DNA of 64,000 nt. Origin: Planctomyces sp. Its GTDB lineage: Bacteria > Planctomycetota > Planctomycetia > Planctomycetales > Planctomycetaceae. The translations under genes were made by a program, and so were the position numbers. The first letter of the stretch is position 1. Each line of letters begins with the position of its first letter. The stretch lies in assembly GCA_016795105.1 (NCBI GenBank), contig JAEUIH010000013.1, positions 81,692-145,691 of the forward strand. The letters are read 5' to 3'. The notes under the pieces were generated by a model. That model saw only the letters and a list, made by a program, of their open reading frames with translations. It did no database searches and had not been told where the DNA came from. Shown here piece by piece: positions 56,798 through 64,000 of the stretch.

Positions 56798-57400
56798 ATG
56801 ATTGCAATTGAAGTGATTGAAGATCCGGCGGCGGCCTCCATTGCCCTCGACCCGATTCGGTGTCGGCTGTTGGCAGCATTGTCAGAACCAGCATCGGCGG
56901 CGATGTTGGCCGAGCGTGTCGGTATCACTCGACAGAAAGTCAACTACCATCTGCGAACTCTCGAAGCGCACGGACTGATCAAGGTTGCAGAAGAGCGTCT
57001 CTGGGGCGGATTGAATGAGCGACTGATGGTTGCAACAGCGGCAGCCTATGTGGTTTCGCCGAATGCAATGGGCCCAGCGGCTGTCACTCCGGATCAAAAA
57101 ATCGACAGACTCTCAGCAAGTTTCCTGATTGCTCTGGGTGCTCGCGTTGTGCATGAAGTGAGCGACCTGGTACGAAGAGCAGCACAAGCAGGTAAATCAC
57201 TTGCCACGCTGGGGATCGATACCGAAGTCCGATTTCGGACGGCGGCCGATCGCGCGGCTTTCACCAGCGAGTTAACTGAATCCATAACAAAGCTGGTGGC
57301 AAAGTACCACGATGCATCAGCGCCAGGTGGACGTCCGCACCGACTGGTGTTGTTCGCTCACCCGACACCACAAGTTCCAAAGACAGAGGAAAAGATATGA
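56798..57400 (+). CDS. ArsR-like winged-helix regulator
   Basis: The product has 200 residues from ATG 56798 (a GTG two codons upstream is less likely). The N-terminal 80 residues are an ArsR-type winged helix: LDPIRCRLLAALSEPASAAMLAE, recognition helix TRQKVNYHLRTLEAHGLI. The C-terminal part is helical (FLIALGARVVHEVSDLVRRA) and resembles regulators that partner with SRPBCC proteins. Its stop overlaps the start of the SRPBCC gene by four bases. Confidence 0.9.
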   Translation: MIAIEVIEDPAAASIALDPIRCRLLAALSEPASAAMLAERVGITRQKVNYHLRTLEAHGLIKVAEERLWGGLNERLMVATAAAYVVSPNAMGPAAVTPDQKIDRLSASFLIALGARVVHEVSDLVRRAAQAGKSLATLGIDTEVRFRTAADRAAFTSELTESITKLVAKYHDASAPGGRPHRLVLFAHPTPQVPKTEEKI

Positions 57401-58212
57401 CAATCAAGAAGGACTCGTCCGGTCATCGGTCGATCGAAGTCGAAGTTGAGGTCCCGGGTACTCCGGAGGAGGTCTGGAAGGCGATTGCAACTGGCCCAGG
57501 GATTTCCTCGTGGTTTGTGCCGAGCACTGTAGAAGAGAAAGTAGACGGGGAAGCAAAGTCGAACTTTGGTCCTGGAATGGAGTCCGTTGGGAAAGTGAAG
57601 GTGTGGAGTCCTCCTGGTAAATTGGAAATCGAGACTGTCGAAGAATCCGGCAAGGTTGCCACGGAATGGATCGTGGAGGCGCGTGCGGGAGGGACCTGTG
57701 TTGTTCGAGTCGTTCATCGCTGGTTCGCGGAAACCGACGATTGGGATCAGCAGTTCGAAGGTCACGGAGAAGGCTGGAAGGCGTTCTTCCGAATTCTGCG
57801 GCTCTACCTGACTCACTTTAGCGGCGAGCCATGTTCACAGATTCAGCTTACAGGATTCGGCGCGGAGCCGAAGTCTGCTGTTTGGGCGTCCATGTTCGGT
57901 CTGCTTGGATTGACGAATCCAGCCGTGGGTACGCGAATCGTAACTGATCCAGCAGCACTGAGTTTCGCCGGGATTGTTGAGCGTACCGGAGAATCTGCAT
58001 ATCCCGAAGAGTTGCTGCTTCGGCTCGACGCCCCGACACATGGCATCGCTCACCTTTTCGCGATGCCGATGGGAGGTCAGGTGTTGTTGTCGATTCGCTT
58101 CTTCCTGTACGGTCCAGAAGCAGCTGCCGTCGCAGCGCAAGTCGAACCGAGCTGGCAGGCGTGGATTGCACACAACTTTCCAATGGTCCTGCCAGGCAGC
58201 ACAAACTGCTAA
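57397..58212 (+). CDS. SRPBCC (AHSA1-like) domain protein
   Basis: The product has 271 residues. The N-terminal 150 residues are an AHSA1/SRPBCC helix-grip domain (VEVEVPGTPEEVWKAIATGPGI split after VWKAI, SSWFVPSTVEEKVDGE, GEGWKAFFRILRLYL). The C-terminal 110 residues form a second related half. Translationally coupled to the ArsR-like regulator (ATGA). ArsR-SRPBCC pairs are common; the ligand is unknown. Its 3' 174 bases are repeated at 62518-62691. Confidence 0.9.
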   Translation: MTIKKDSSGHRSIEVEVEVPGTPEEVWKAIATGPGISSWFVPSTVEEKVDGEAKSNFGPGMESVGKVKVWSPPGKLEIETVEESGKVATEWIVEARAGGTCVVRVVHRWFAETDDWDQQFEGHGEGWKAFFRILRLYLTHFSGEPCSQIQLTGFGAEPKSAVWASMFGLLGLTNPAVGTRIVTDPAALSFAGIVERTGESAYPEELLLRLDAPTHGIAHLFAMPMGGQVLLSIRFFLYGPEAAAVAAQVEPSWQAWIAHNFPMVLPGSTNC

Positions 58213-58647
58213 GAACCTGCTTTCTTCTGAAACAGCACCAGGTAAAACCTCAAATGAACGTCCTGCGAGTGATAGTGTCCATCGGACTTGCCCTGCTGAC
58301 CGCAATAGCAGGGTTTGTGCTGGTGGAATTGATGAGTTCCATTCTGCATCCGGTTCCTCCCGGGTTTGATCAAAACAGCATGGAAGCAGTCTGTGAGCAC
58401 GTTGCCAACTATCCCCACAGCGTATTGTTCGCCTGTGCGGTCGGGTGGTGGCTGACCGTGGCCGCCAGTTGCTGGGTGGCGACTCGCCTGGGAGTCTCCC
58501 GTCACCCGGCCCATGGAATTGCCATTGGGCTGATCTTGCTGGGGATGGCTGTACTGAATATGTCAATGCTGCCATATCCCCTTTGGTTCTGGATCAATGT
58601 GGTTGCCTTCCCTGCATCCACCGCCCTCGGAATCTCGCTGGCCCGCA
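58039..58647 (+). repeat. 609-bp direct repeat, copy A
   Basis: It aligns without gaps to 62518-63126 (offset 4,479 bp). I count 36 mismatches, about 94 percent identity. It covers the end of the SRPBCC gene and nearly all of the small membrane protein gene. The repeat stops just before the natural stop codon of the membrane protein. Confidence 0.92.
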
Positions 58648-58694
58648 CGCGCTCGGGGCTCCCGAATTCCTTGACGCCAGATACAGCATTATGA
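58254..58694 (+). CDS. Small four-helix membrane protein, copy A with altered C-terminus
   Basis: The product has 146 residues. Four membrane helices, for example VIVSIGLALLTAIAGFVLVEL and LWFWINVVAFPASTALGISLA (the copy B helix wording differs slightly). No known family named. Residues 1-131 match copy B at 62733 closely; beyond that, the last 15 residues (RSGLPNSLTPDTAL) come from joined foreign sequence, because the natural stop has been lost at the junction near 58648. It lies 41 bp downstream of the SRPBCC gene and is probably co-transcribed. Confidence 0.75.
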   Translation: MNVLRVIVSIGLALLTAIAGFVLVELMSSILHPVPPGFDQNSMEAVCEHVANYPHSVLFACAVGWWLTVAASCWVATRLGVSRHPAHGIAIGLILLGMAVLNMSMLPYPLWFWINVVAFPASTALGISLARTRSGLPNSLTPDTAL

Positions 58695-58759
58695 ATCTCG
58701 GCTACAAAGGCATGGTCATGTTCGAATGGAAACACGACCTCCTCGGTGGCGGTAAATAG
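58670..58759 (+). pseudogene. Displaced, internally deleted 3' fragment of the gene at 43595
   Basis: It matches 44483-44668 from CTTGACGCCAG to the stop codon, with only a few changes, but lacks 96 bases between two TCTCG words (44509 and 44605). The deletion is in frame and leaves one TCTCG. The fragment has no start of its own and would encode DARYSIMNLGYKGMVM and the same end FEWKHDLLGGGK. Confidence 0.88.
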
Positions 58760-58883
58760 ATTTTTCGACGGCGAACCGATTCTTCACTCTCCGCGCTGGT
58801 TGAACTCCGGATCACCCTGGTAAACTTTCGTTCGGATTTTGTCAAACAATCCAAACAAATTGTTGTTTCCGAGAGGGACTGCC

Positions 58884-61800
58884 ATGCCGATCGAAGTACA
58901 GTGCGACCAATGTCAATCAACCCTGCGCGCTCCCAACTCGGCTTCCGGAAAACGTATCAAGTGCCCTCGATGCAGCAACATTCTGCTGGTTGAAAACTCT
59001 GGAACAGAACCTGTGGGCTCTGCAAGAGGAGCCACAGGCCGCAAGCCAGCAAACCTGCCAGTCAGACACATCCGCTCAAGTCAATCCAGCCGTTCAAGGG
59101 TGCTCGGAACGAAATTGCTGGCCATCGGCCTTGTACTCGCCATTTGCCTCAGCGCCGGCGCAGCAACGACGTACATGGTCGTAAAGTCCCTCTTCCGTCG
59201 TTCTGATCAGGCGGTCGCCAGCAACCAGGCCGTTGCGGAATCCACGAACAGTCAATCCGCTGACCCGGGCATGCCTCCCGCCGCCCACCCAACGTCAGTC
59301 CCATCTGCAAGTCAGCCCCCGGAGAACACCGGTGCGTCTCCCGTGCCTCCCGGCAATACTGGTGCAGCGAGCACAGTGAACGGGAATGGCAGCAGCCAAC
59401 CTGAACTTCCTCGGCCTGACGGGCAGTCCGCGGTACCGAAAATAGCGGCACCGTCGCCTGTGACCTTCGAACCTCTCCTCCTGGATGAACCCGCGACAAG
59501 CTTCACAATGTCGGAAGACGGGAGGTTTGTCATCATCTCTCATCAGGCTGCGGGGACCGTTTCCATCTTCGATGTGCTTGCCGACAAAGTTTCGCACGTG
59601 ATCAGCACTTCGTCACCGCGAGCACTATTGAGCCGTGGCGATCAACTGTTTGTTGGCAACTACGGTGAAGGAAAGATCAGCGTGTACTCTGCCACATCAG
59701 CATGGGCACTCGTGAACGAACTTCAAATCACCAAGCCAAATATTGTCTTTATCTCCGCCGCACACGGTGAGAATTTTGGTGGAGAAATTATCGTAACCTG
59801 TCACGGGCCGGGTCGCCAAGCTTCCTATCAGGATTCTCAAATCTATCGAGTTGACGTGAAGCGTGATCGCTGTGAGTTGATCAGTAACAGTCCGGTCGCA
59901 TCTGTCAGCTTTGATGGAAAGAATGTGCTGACTCAGAGTTCATTTAATCTCAGCCCATCTGGCAGCATCAGTGTATTTTCATACGATGAATTCGTCAGTG
60001 GAAATGCAAAACCAATCTTCTCCGGAGGCGTTCAGCAGACTCCATTTGTTTATCAGTGTTACCAGGGGTCCTACTGGATTTCTGAGAACATGATCTTCGG
60101 CGGAGCACCAATCGCAATGGTTCATCAGAACCCTGGTAAAATTGTCATCCCGGATGCTGCTCAGAAAGTCGTCTACCTGATGGACGAAGACTTGTTGAGT
60201 GCCCGCCGACTGAATTCCAACCTGACAGAAATGGACGATCATCCTCGAAAGATTCAACTCCCGAAGGACCAGATGAAGACGCCATCGAGGCTGTTTCATC
60301 AGCAGGAACGCTGCAGAAACTACCTGCTCGACCATCCTGTCGCCGTGACACATGGCAGCGATCTGTCCCTGTTCCTGATGGATCAGACAGACGGCTCGAT
60401 TGTGCGTGCCAGGACAGCCGCGTTCGCGGATGCAGCTCAAACTGAATTTCCAGCACCAACCCCTGCAACGCCGAATCCGGAACCGGCTCGTTCACCGGCA
60501 TCTGAAGCGGTCGAAATCCTTCAGGGATGGCCACAGTTGATTGCGGCTGGGAGCAAATTTGAGCACCAGTTTCCGGTCGATCGCGGCATGCTCAAAATCC
60601 AGCTTGTCGACGGTCCTCCCGGAATGCAGGTAAATGCTGAAGGCCTGCTGACATGGATGCCGACCAACGCACATGCAGGTTTACACGAACTTAAACTGCG
60701 AGTCGAACAGCCATCTGGACCATTCTTTGAACGCCCAAAGATCGAAGTTGTCAACGAGGAGCTGGCGAAATCGGTGGGTGGCGATCTGACGAAAGTCAAT
60801 CAGTTCGATTCATTTGAACTGGACACAGATCACTACGCGATTTCAAAAGGTCATGACCCGAACACATGGCTGCTGCTCCAGGGAAAGACCTTGCGAATTG
60901 TCGGAGAAGACGGAATTAAGATTGTGCGGGAGATTCAGCTGCCACAGCGATATCACGACATCGAGGAACGGTCCGCTTCTTATATCGCAGTTTCAAGTCA
61001 GCCACCATTTCTGGATGTGATCGACAGAAAGTCGCTCAGGATTCGTCAGCATGTTGATCTTGTCTTTCCTGAATTCAAAGTACTGAATGTCAGCGATCTC
61101 TGTATTCATCCGGATTCCGGGACCAGCTATGTCTGCGTGCAGAATGGAATTGAGCTGCCTCGATACACTGTATTGATCGTCAACGAAACGTCGGGCTCCG
61201 TAGAGGCCCCCGGAATCGTTGGTACTTGGGCCGAAGTCTCTCCGGACGGACAAACACTCTACACCGGCTACAGCGACATTTACGAAAAGGGAGTGCGTTT
61301 TCATATCAATCCGGGCTGGCGGCTGATCGAGACTCCGGAATACGGCAGTGTCGATATGCTACTCGGATGGAACATTGTCGGCAAAAAGCCATCTCTTGAA
61401 CAAATCGTCCGAAAAGCAGGAGGCAACGGAAGCGGTATTCGCCTGTCACCTGATGGAAATCGCATCATTTACCTGTCCCACGTCGGCACACCGGCACATT
61501 CGAGTAATCTCATCGGGTTCGCAGCATCAGACTTTGAAAGTCGCGAAGTCCACTATGCAACAAAGGGCCGTGCTTCAACCAAAGATGCAGCCTTTCACCC
61601 GAATTTGCCATGGGTTGCGATGCCGGGTGATGGCTCAGTGACGATCTTCTCGCGAGAAACAGCCGAAGTACTTGAGCACAGGCTGCTCGCCACACTTGGC
61701 GGACTGGGTTCTGATGTGATCGAACGAATGATCTTTTCTCCCGACGGGAGATCCATCGTGCTGCTGCGAAGCGGTGGCGAATCGGGCAGATATCTGCAGC

Positions 61801-62513
61801 GAATTCCACTGATCATCTCAGACTCAGAAAACAGTATCGTCAACAGAAGCCCGGATCGCCTGCCGGTACAGAAATTGGAGCCGAAACCTGTTGCTGCCAC
61901 AGAGCTGAATTCACTGAATGCAGCAACTTCAGATGTCAACATGTCACCCCTTGAAATTGGCAGAGACTATACAGGCTCTGTCGTGGTTGTCAGGACGACG
62001 GCATCCGCCGGAACCGGATTCATCGTCGGTGACAACGGATATGTTCTGACATGCGCTCATGTTGTTACTAAGGGGAGTGATCTCACCGTAATGTACAATG
62101 AGCCGGAATCACCAGACAGATTCAGCAGCGAAGCTGCTGAAGTGATTCGCATTGATCATGACCGAGACATCGCCCTGCTGAAGTTCAACCCCAAACGTCA
62201 AGTCAAATCCGTGCGACTCTGCAAAGATAATCAAATGGAGTCCGGTGAACCTGTGACAGTCATCGGCAACCCGGGCGCTGGTGATTCGATTCTCAGCCAC
62301 ACAATGACAAACGGAATCGTAAGCAATCCCAGACGCGAACTCGACGGCCAGATTTACATTCAGATCTCTGCAGCCGTGAATCCGGGCAACAGCGGCGGGC
62401 CACTGTTCGACCAACACGGAAATGTTGCAGGACTCGTAGCACTCAAGGCCGACATCGAAGGAGCAGCTTTCGCTGTCCCCTCAGAATCACTCCGAATGTT
62501 CCTGAATAATTGA
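58884..62513 (+). CDS. Zinc ribbon-membrane-propeller-trypsin chimeric protein
   Basis: The product has 1,209 residues from ATG 58884 with GAGAGGG upstream; a longer frame to 58839 is rejected. A zinc ribbon has Cys at 7, 10, 27 and 30. A membrane helix spans about 75-100, then a proline/serine linker to about 200. Residues 205-980 are propeller-like repeats with a cadherin-like putative-Ig insert (GWPQLIAAGSKFEHQFPV). The C-terminal 190 residues are a trypsin-like (HtrA-type) protease with H1059 (CAHVV), D1095 (DIALL) and S1170 (GNSGGPL). It lies between the 609-bp repeats; its stop is four bases from copy B. Confidence 0.88.
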   Translation: MPIEVQCDQCQSTLRAPNSASGKRIKCPRCSNILLVENSGTEPVGSARGATGRKPANLPVRHIRSSQSSRSRVLGTKLLAIGLVLAICLSAGAATTYMVVKSLFRRSDQAVASNQAVAESTNSQSADPGMPPAAHPTSVPSASQPPENTGASPVPPGNTGAASTVNGNGSSQPELPRPDGQSAVPKIAAPSPVTFEPLLLDEPATSFTMSEDGRFVIISHQAAGTVSIFDVLADKVSHVISTSSPRALLSRGDQLFVGNYGEGKISVYSATSAWALVNELQITKPNIVFISAAHGENFGGEIIVTCHGPGRQASYQDSQIYRVDVKRDRCELISNSPVASVSFDGKNVLTQSSFNLSPSGSISVFSYDEFVSGNAKPIFSGGVQQTPFVYQCYQGSYWISENMIFGGAPIAMVHQNPGKIVIPDAAQKVVYLMDEDLLSARRLNSNLTEMDDHPRKIQLPKDQMKTPSRLFHQQERCRNYLLDHPVAVTHGSDLSLFLMDQTDGSIVRARTAAFADAAQTEFPAPTPATPNPEPARSPASEAVEILQGWPQLIAAGSKFEHQFPVDRGMLKIQLVDGPPGMQVNAEGLLTWMPTNAHAGLHELKLRVEQPSGPFFERPKIEVVNEELAKSVGGDLTKVNQFDSFELDTDHYAISKGHDPNTWLLLQGKTLRIVGEDGIKIVREIQLPQRYHDIEERSASYIAVSSQPPFLDVIDRKSLRIRQHVDLVFPEFKVLNVSDLCIHPDSGTSYVCVQNGIELPRYTVLIVNETSGSVEAPGIVGTWAEVSPDGQTLYTGYSDIYEKGVRFHINPGWRLIETPEYGSVDMLLGWNIVGKKPSLEQIVRKAGGNGSGIRLSPDGNRIIYLSHVGTPAHSSNLIGFAASDFESREVHYATKGRASTKDAAFHPNLPWVAMPGDGSVTIFSRETAEVLEHRLLATLGGLGSDVIERMIFSPDGRSIVLLRSGGESGRYLQRIPLIISDSENSIVNRSPDRLPVQKLEPKPVAATELNSLNAATSDVNMSPLEIGRDYTGSVVVVRTTASAGTGFIVGDNGYVLTCAHVVTKGSDLTVMYNEPESPDRFSSEAAEVIRIDHDRDIALLKFNPKRQVKSVRLCKDNQMESGEPVTVIGNPGAGDSILSHTMTNGIVSNPRRELDGQIYIQISAAVNPGNSGGPLFDQHGNVAGLVALKADIEGAAFAVPSESLRMFLNN

Positions 62514-62517
62514 TGAC

Positions 62518-62691
62518 CATGGCATCGCTCACCTCTTTGCGATGCCGATGGGAGGCCAGGTGTTGTTGTCGATTCGCTTCTTCCTGTATGGATCAGAAGC
62601 AGCTGCAGTCGCAGCGCAAGTCGAACCGAGCTGGCAGGCCTGGATTGCACACAACTTTCCAATGGCCATGCCAGGCAGCACGAACTGCTAA
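62518..62691 (+). pseudogene. Truncated 3' end of an SRPBCC gene
   Basis: It corresponds to the last 57 residues of the SRPBCC protein (58039-58212), with the same stop. The frame is intact but 80 percent of the gene, including any start and the helix-grip domain, is absent. Not expected to be functional. Confidence 0.88.
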
Positions 62692-63126
62692 GAACCTGCT
62701 TTCTTCTGAAACAGCACCAGGTAAAACCTCAAATGAACGTCCTGCGAGTAATCGTGTCCATCGGATTGGCCCTGCTGACCGCAATAGCGGGATTTGTGCT
62801 GGTGGAGTTAATGAGTTCCATTCTGCATCCGGTTCCTTCCGGGTTTGATCACAACAGCATGGAAGCGGTCTGTGAGCACGTTGCCAATTATCCCCACAGC
62901 GTATTGTTCGCCTGCGCGGTCGGGTGGTGGCTGACCGTGGCCGCCAGCTGCTGGCTGGCAACTCGACTGGGAGTCTCCCGTCACCCGGCACATGGAATTG
63001 TCATTGGCCTGATCCTGCTGGCGATGGCTGTACTGAATATGTCAATGCTGCCATATCCACTGTGGTTCTGGATCAATGTGGTTGCCTTCCCAGCATCCAC
63101 CGCCCTCGGAATCTCGCTGGCCCGCA
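62518..63126 (+). repeat. 609-bp direct repeat, copy B
   Basis: Second copy of 58039-58647, gap-free, same orientation. It begins four bases after the stop of the trypsin-propeller gene. It contains a truncated SRPBCC end and a complete small membrane protein gene. Confidence 0.92.
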
Positions 63127-63134
63127 GGCATTAA
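62733..63134 (+). CDS. Small four-helix membrane protein, copy B
   Basis: The product has 133 residues with a natural end (LARRH). Four predicted membrane helices fill almost the whole length (IVSIGLALLTAIAGFVLVEL, FACAVGWWLTVAASCWLATRL split, GIVIGLILLAMAVLNMSML, FWINVVAFPASTALGIS). Same protein as copy A with about eight substitutions. Function unknown. It now stands without its SRPBCC partner; its promoter is not evident. Confidence 0.78.
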   Translation: MNVLRVIVSIGLALLTAIAGFVLVELMSSILHPVPSGFDHNSMEAVCEHVANYPHSVLFACAVGWWLTVAASCWLATRLGVSRHPAHGIVIGLILLAMAVLNMSMLPYPLWFWINVVAFPASTALGISLARRH

Positions 63135-63225
63135 AGGGCGTTCGTCGATTTCTTTCTCATATTGTCAAGTGCCCGAGGGATTCATAAGATAGATTCCCCA
63201 GTCACTCTTCAAGCCGGAAAAGTCG

Positions 63226-63429
63226 ATGAACCGCCTTTTGTCAACACTTCTAATGATTTCCTTCATCGCTTCACAGGGCGTGTTCTCTGTGCATTCGCAT
63301 GGTGAGCTATCATCGGAAGGCGGCCACCATCATTCTCGCAGACCACATTTCCACTTTCATGGTCACTCTCACAACCACTCTCATGACAGGGGGCATGATG
63401 GGGTGCTGCAGGTTCCAGGGACAGTATAA
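63226..63429 (+). CDS. Small secreted His-rich protein, possibly truncated
   Basis: The product has 67 residues. A signal peptide (LLSTLLMISFIASQGVFS) is followed by a histidine-rich mature part (GGHHHSRRPHFHFHGHSHNHSHD), which would bind zinc, nickel or copper. Similar His-rich planctomycete proteins that I recall are longer, so the gene may be cut by the IS element that follows within 35 bases. Confidence 0.6.
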   Translation: MNRLLSTLLMISFIASQGVFSVHSHGELSSEGGHHHSRRPHFHFHGHSHNHSHDRGHDGVLQVPGTV

Positions 63430-63463
63430 TCTCTTATTCTGAGCTTTAGAAAGGGACCCAGCG

Positions 63464-63766
63464 ATGGCTCAGAAGAAGAACACATTGAAGACCAACGAGA
63501 CTCGTCGACGTTACACTGATGAGTTCAAAGACGAAGCGGTTCAGATGATGCTGGATGGACATACAGCTTTGTCGGTGATGGAACGACTGGGGATTCCCAA
63601 CGTGAACCTGCTCTATCGATGGAAACAGGAACGACTGCATCGAAGCGGACCAGTTGCGAGTTCGCTGGAAGCTCGTGTCCGTGAACTGGAGAACGAACTT
63701 CGAAGAGTCGAGCGAGAACGTGACATTTTAAAAAAAGCGTTGGCTATTTTCGGCCGCAGCGAGTAG
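63464..63766 (+). CDS. IS3-family transposase OrfA
   Basis: The product has 100 residues. A helix-turn-helix of the IS3 OrfA type is visible (RRYTDEFKDEAVQMMLDG, ALSVMERLGIPNVNLLYRWKQE) and a leucine-zipper-like coiled coil ends it (LEARVRELENELRRVERERDILKKAL). It carries the slippery site for the OrfAB fusion near its 3' end. Confidence 0.93.
   Translation: MAQKKNTLKTNETRRRYTDEFKDEAVQMMLDGHTALSVMERLGIPNVNLLYRWKQERLHRSGPVASSLEARVRELENELRRVERERDILKKALAIFGRSE
63730..63737 (+). other. Predicted -1 ribosomal frameshift site
   Basis: A run of seven A after TTTT, followed by G (codons TTA AAA AAA GCG in the OrfA frame), is the classic A-AAA-AAG type slippery site of IS3 elements. A one-base backward shift joins OrfA to OrfB as KKSVGYFRPQRVADVY. 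Confidence 0.75.
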
Positions 63767-64000
63767 CTGATGTCTACGCAGCCATTCAATCGATTGCTGC
63801 AGAGGAGGTGTTCTGGGTTTCTGAGGCCTGCAAACTCCTGACGGTGAATCGAACGGCATTCTATGCATGGCTGGACTCTCAACCGACAATTTCCGAAGAA
63901 CAGGACTCCAAACTCTCGCCGTTGATACGAATCATCTTTAAGCAACACCGTCGCAGTTACGGTGCTCGAAGGATTGCTGATGAGCTGAAAGACCTGGGAC
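63736..64000 (+). CDS. IS3-family transposase OrfB (partial, by -1 frameshift)
   Basis: The -1 frame encodes FRPQRVADVYAAIQSI, then VSEACKLLTVNRTAFYAWLD and the HTH-21 region ending FKQHRRSYGARRIADELKD at the window edge. The DDE catalytic domain lies beyond. No own start codon is seen in this frame upstream of the HTH, so it is made as an OrfAB fusion. Confidence 0.88.

Larger units (their letters stand above)
63430..64000 (+). mobile_element. IS3-family insertion sequence, partial at right edge
   Basis: Two overlapping frames with the IS3 organisation run off the right edge. The left boundary is uncertain: the terminal inverted repeat should lie in or just before 63396-63463, but without the right end it cannot be fixed. 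Confidence 0.85.

Noticed and set aside
58445..58759. 104-residue frame joining membrane-protein DNA to the displaced fragment
   Set aside because: Its first part is out of frame with the membrane protein; only the fragment end is real homology.
1..64000. CRISPR arrays, rRNA and tRNA genes
   Set aside because: I saw no regularly spaced short repeats and no recognisable rRNA or tRNA sequence; a covariance-model scan would be decisive.

Overview
The window looks like a chromosomal stretch from a member of the Planctomycetota. Markers are the N-terminal LEDRRVLNA signature of a giant repeat-rich surface protein, a PSCyt1/PSD1 (DUF1549/DUF1553) plus DUF1501 gene pair, an ECF sigma factor beside a very large serine/threonine kinase with a propeller-like C-terminus, and a prokaryotic zinc ribbon-trypsin-propeller chimera. 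I cannot name the genus from sequence alone.

Region 1 (1-14035): a secretion and surface-protein module. It holds the N-terminal part of a giant secreted beta-strand repeat protein (minus, runs off the left edge), a secreted 405-residue protein of unknown function, a three-gene minus-strand set (membrane adaptor with a HlyD domain, periplasmic HlyD adaptor, and a PqqD-like/M50 protease/HlyD hybrid), and a divergent TolC-family outer-membrane lipoprotein. Together they resemble a dedicated export route without a visible ABC transporter.

Region 2 (14041-43354): a type VI secretion system (T6SS) locus. A minus-strand run goes from tssA (42007) through tssB, tssC, a second tssC-like gene, tagJ, tssE, tssF, tssG and clpV. 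It continues with short gaps into a TPR-methyltransferase, a SUMF1-fold membrane protein, a double glycosyltransferase, a cysteine-cluster protein and a small unknown gene ending at 22209. Next to it lie an hcp-hcp-vgrG-FHA set, a PAAR protein, a candidate effector and two genes of unknown function, one with an FHA-like start. Upstream of tssA is a sigma-28-like sigma factor with a small partner gene. No tssJ, tssK, tssL or tssM is visible.

Region 3 (43595-58694): a membrane-anchored beta-rich protein, a PDZ-alpha/beta hydrolase with a PadR regulator and a HAAS-like membrane protein, the PSCyt1/PSD1 and DUF1501 pair, the ECF sigma-kinase pair, and an ArsR-like regulator coupled to an SRPBCC protein and a small four-helix membrane protein.

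Region 4 (58039-64000): a rearranged area. Two gap-free 609-bp direct repeats (58039-58647 and 62518-63126, 36 mismatches by my count) flank about 3.9 kb that contains a displaced, internally deleted 3' fragment of the gene at 43595 and a large trypsin-propeller gene. The window ends in a His-rich small gene and a partial IS3-family element with a -1 frameshift signal.

Similarity calls rest on motifs read by eye and on recalled family knowledge; no database search was run.
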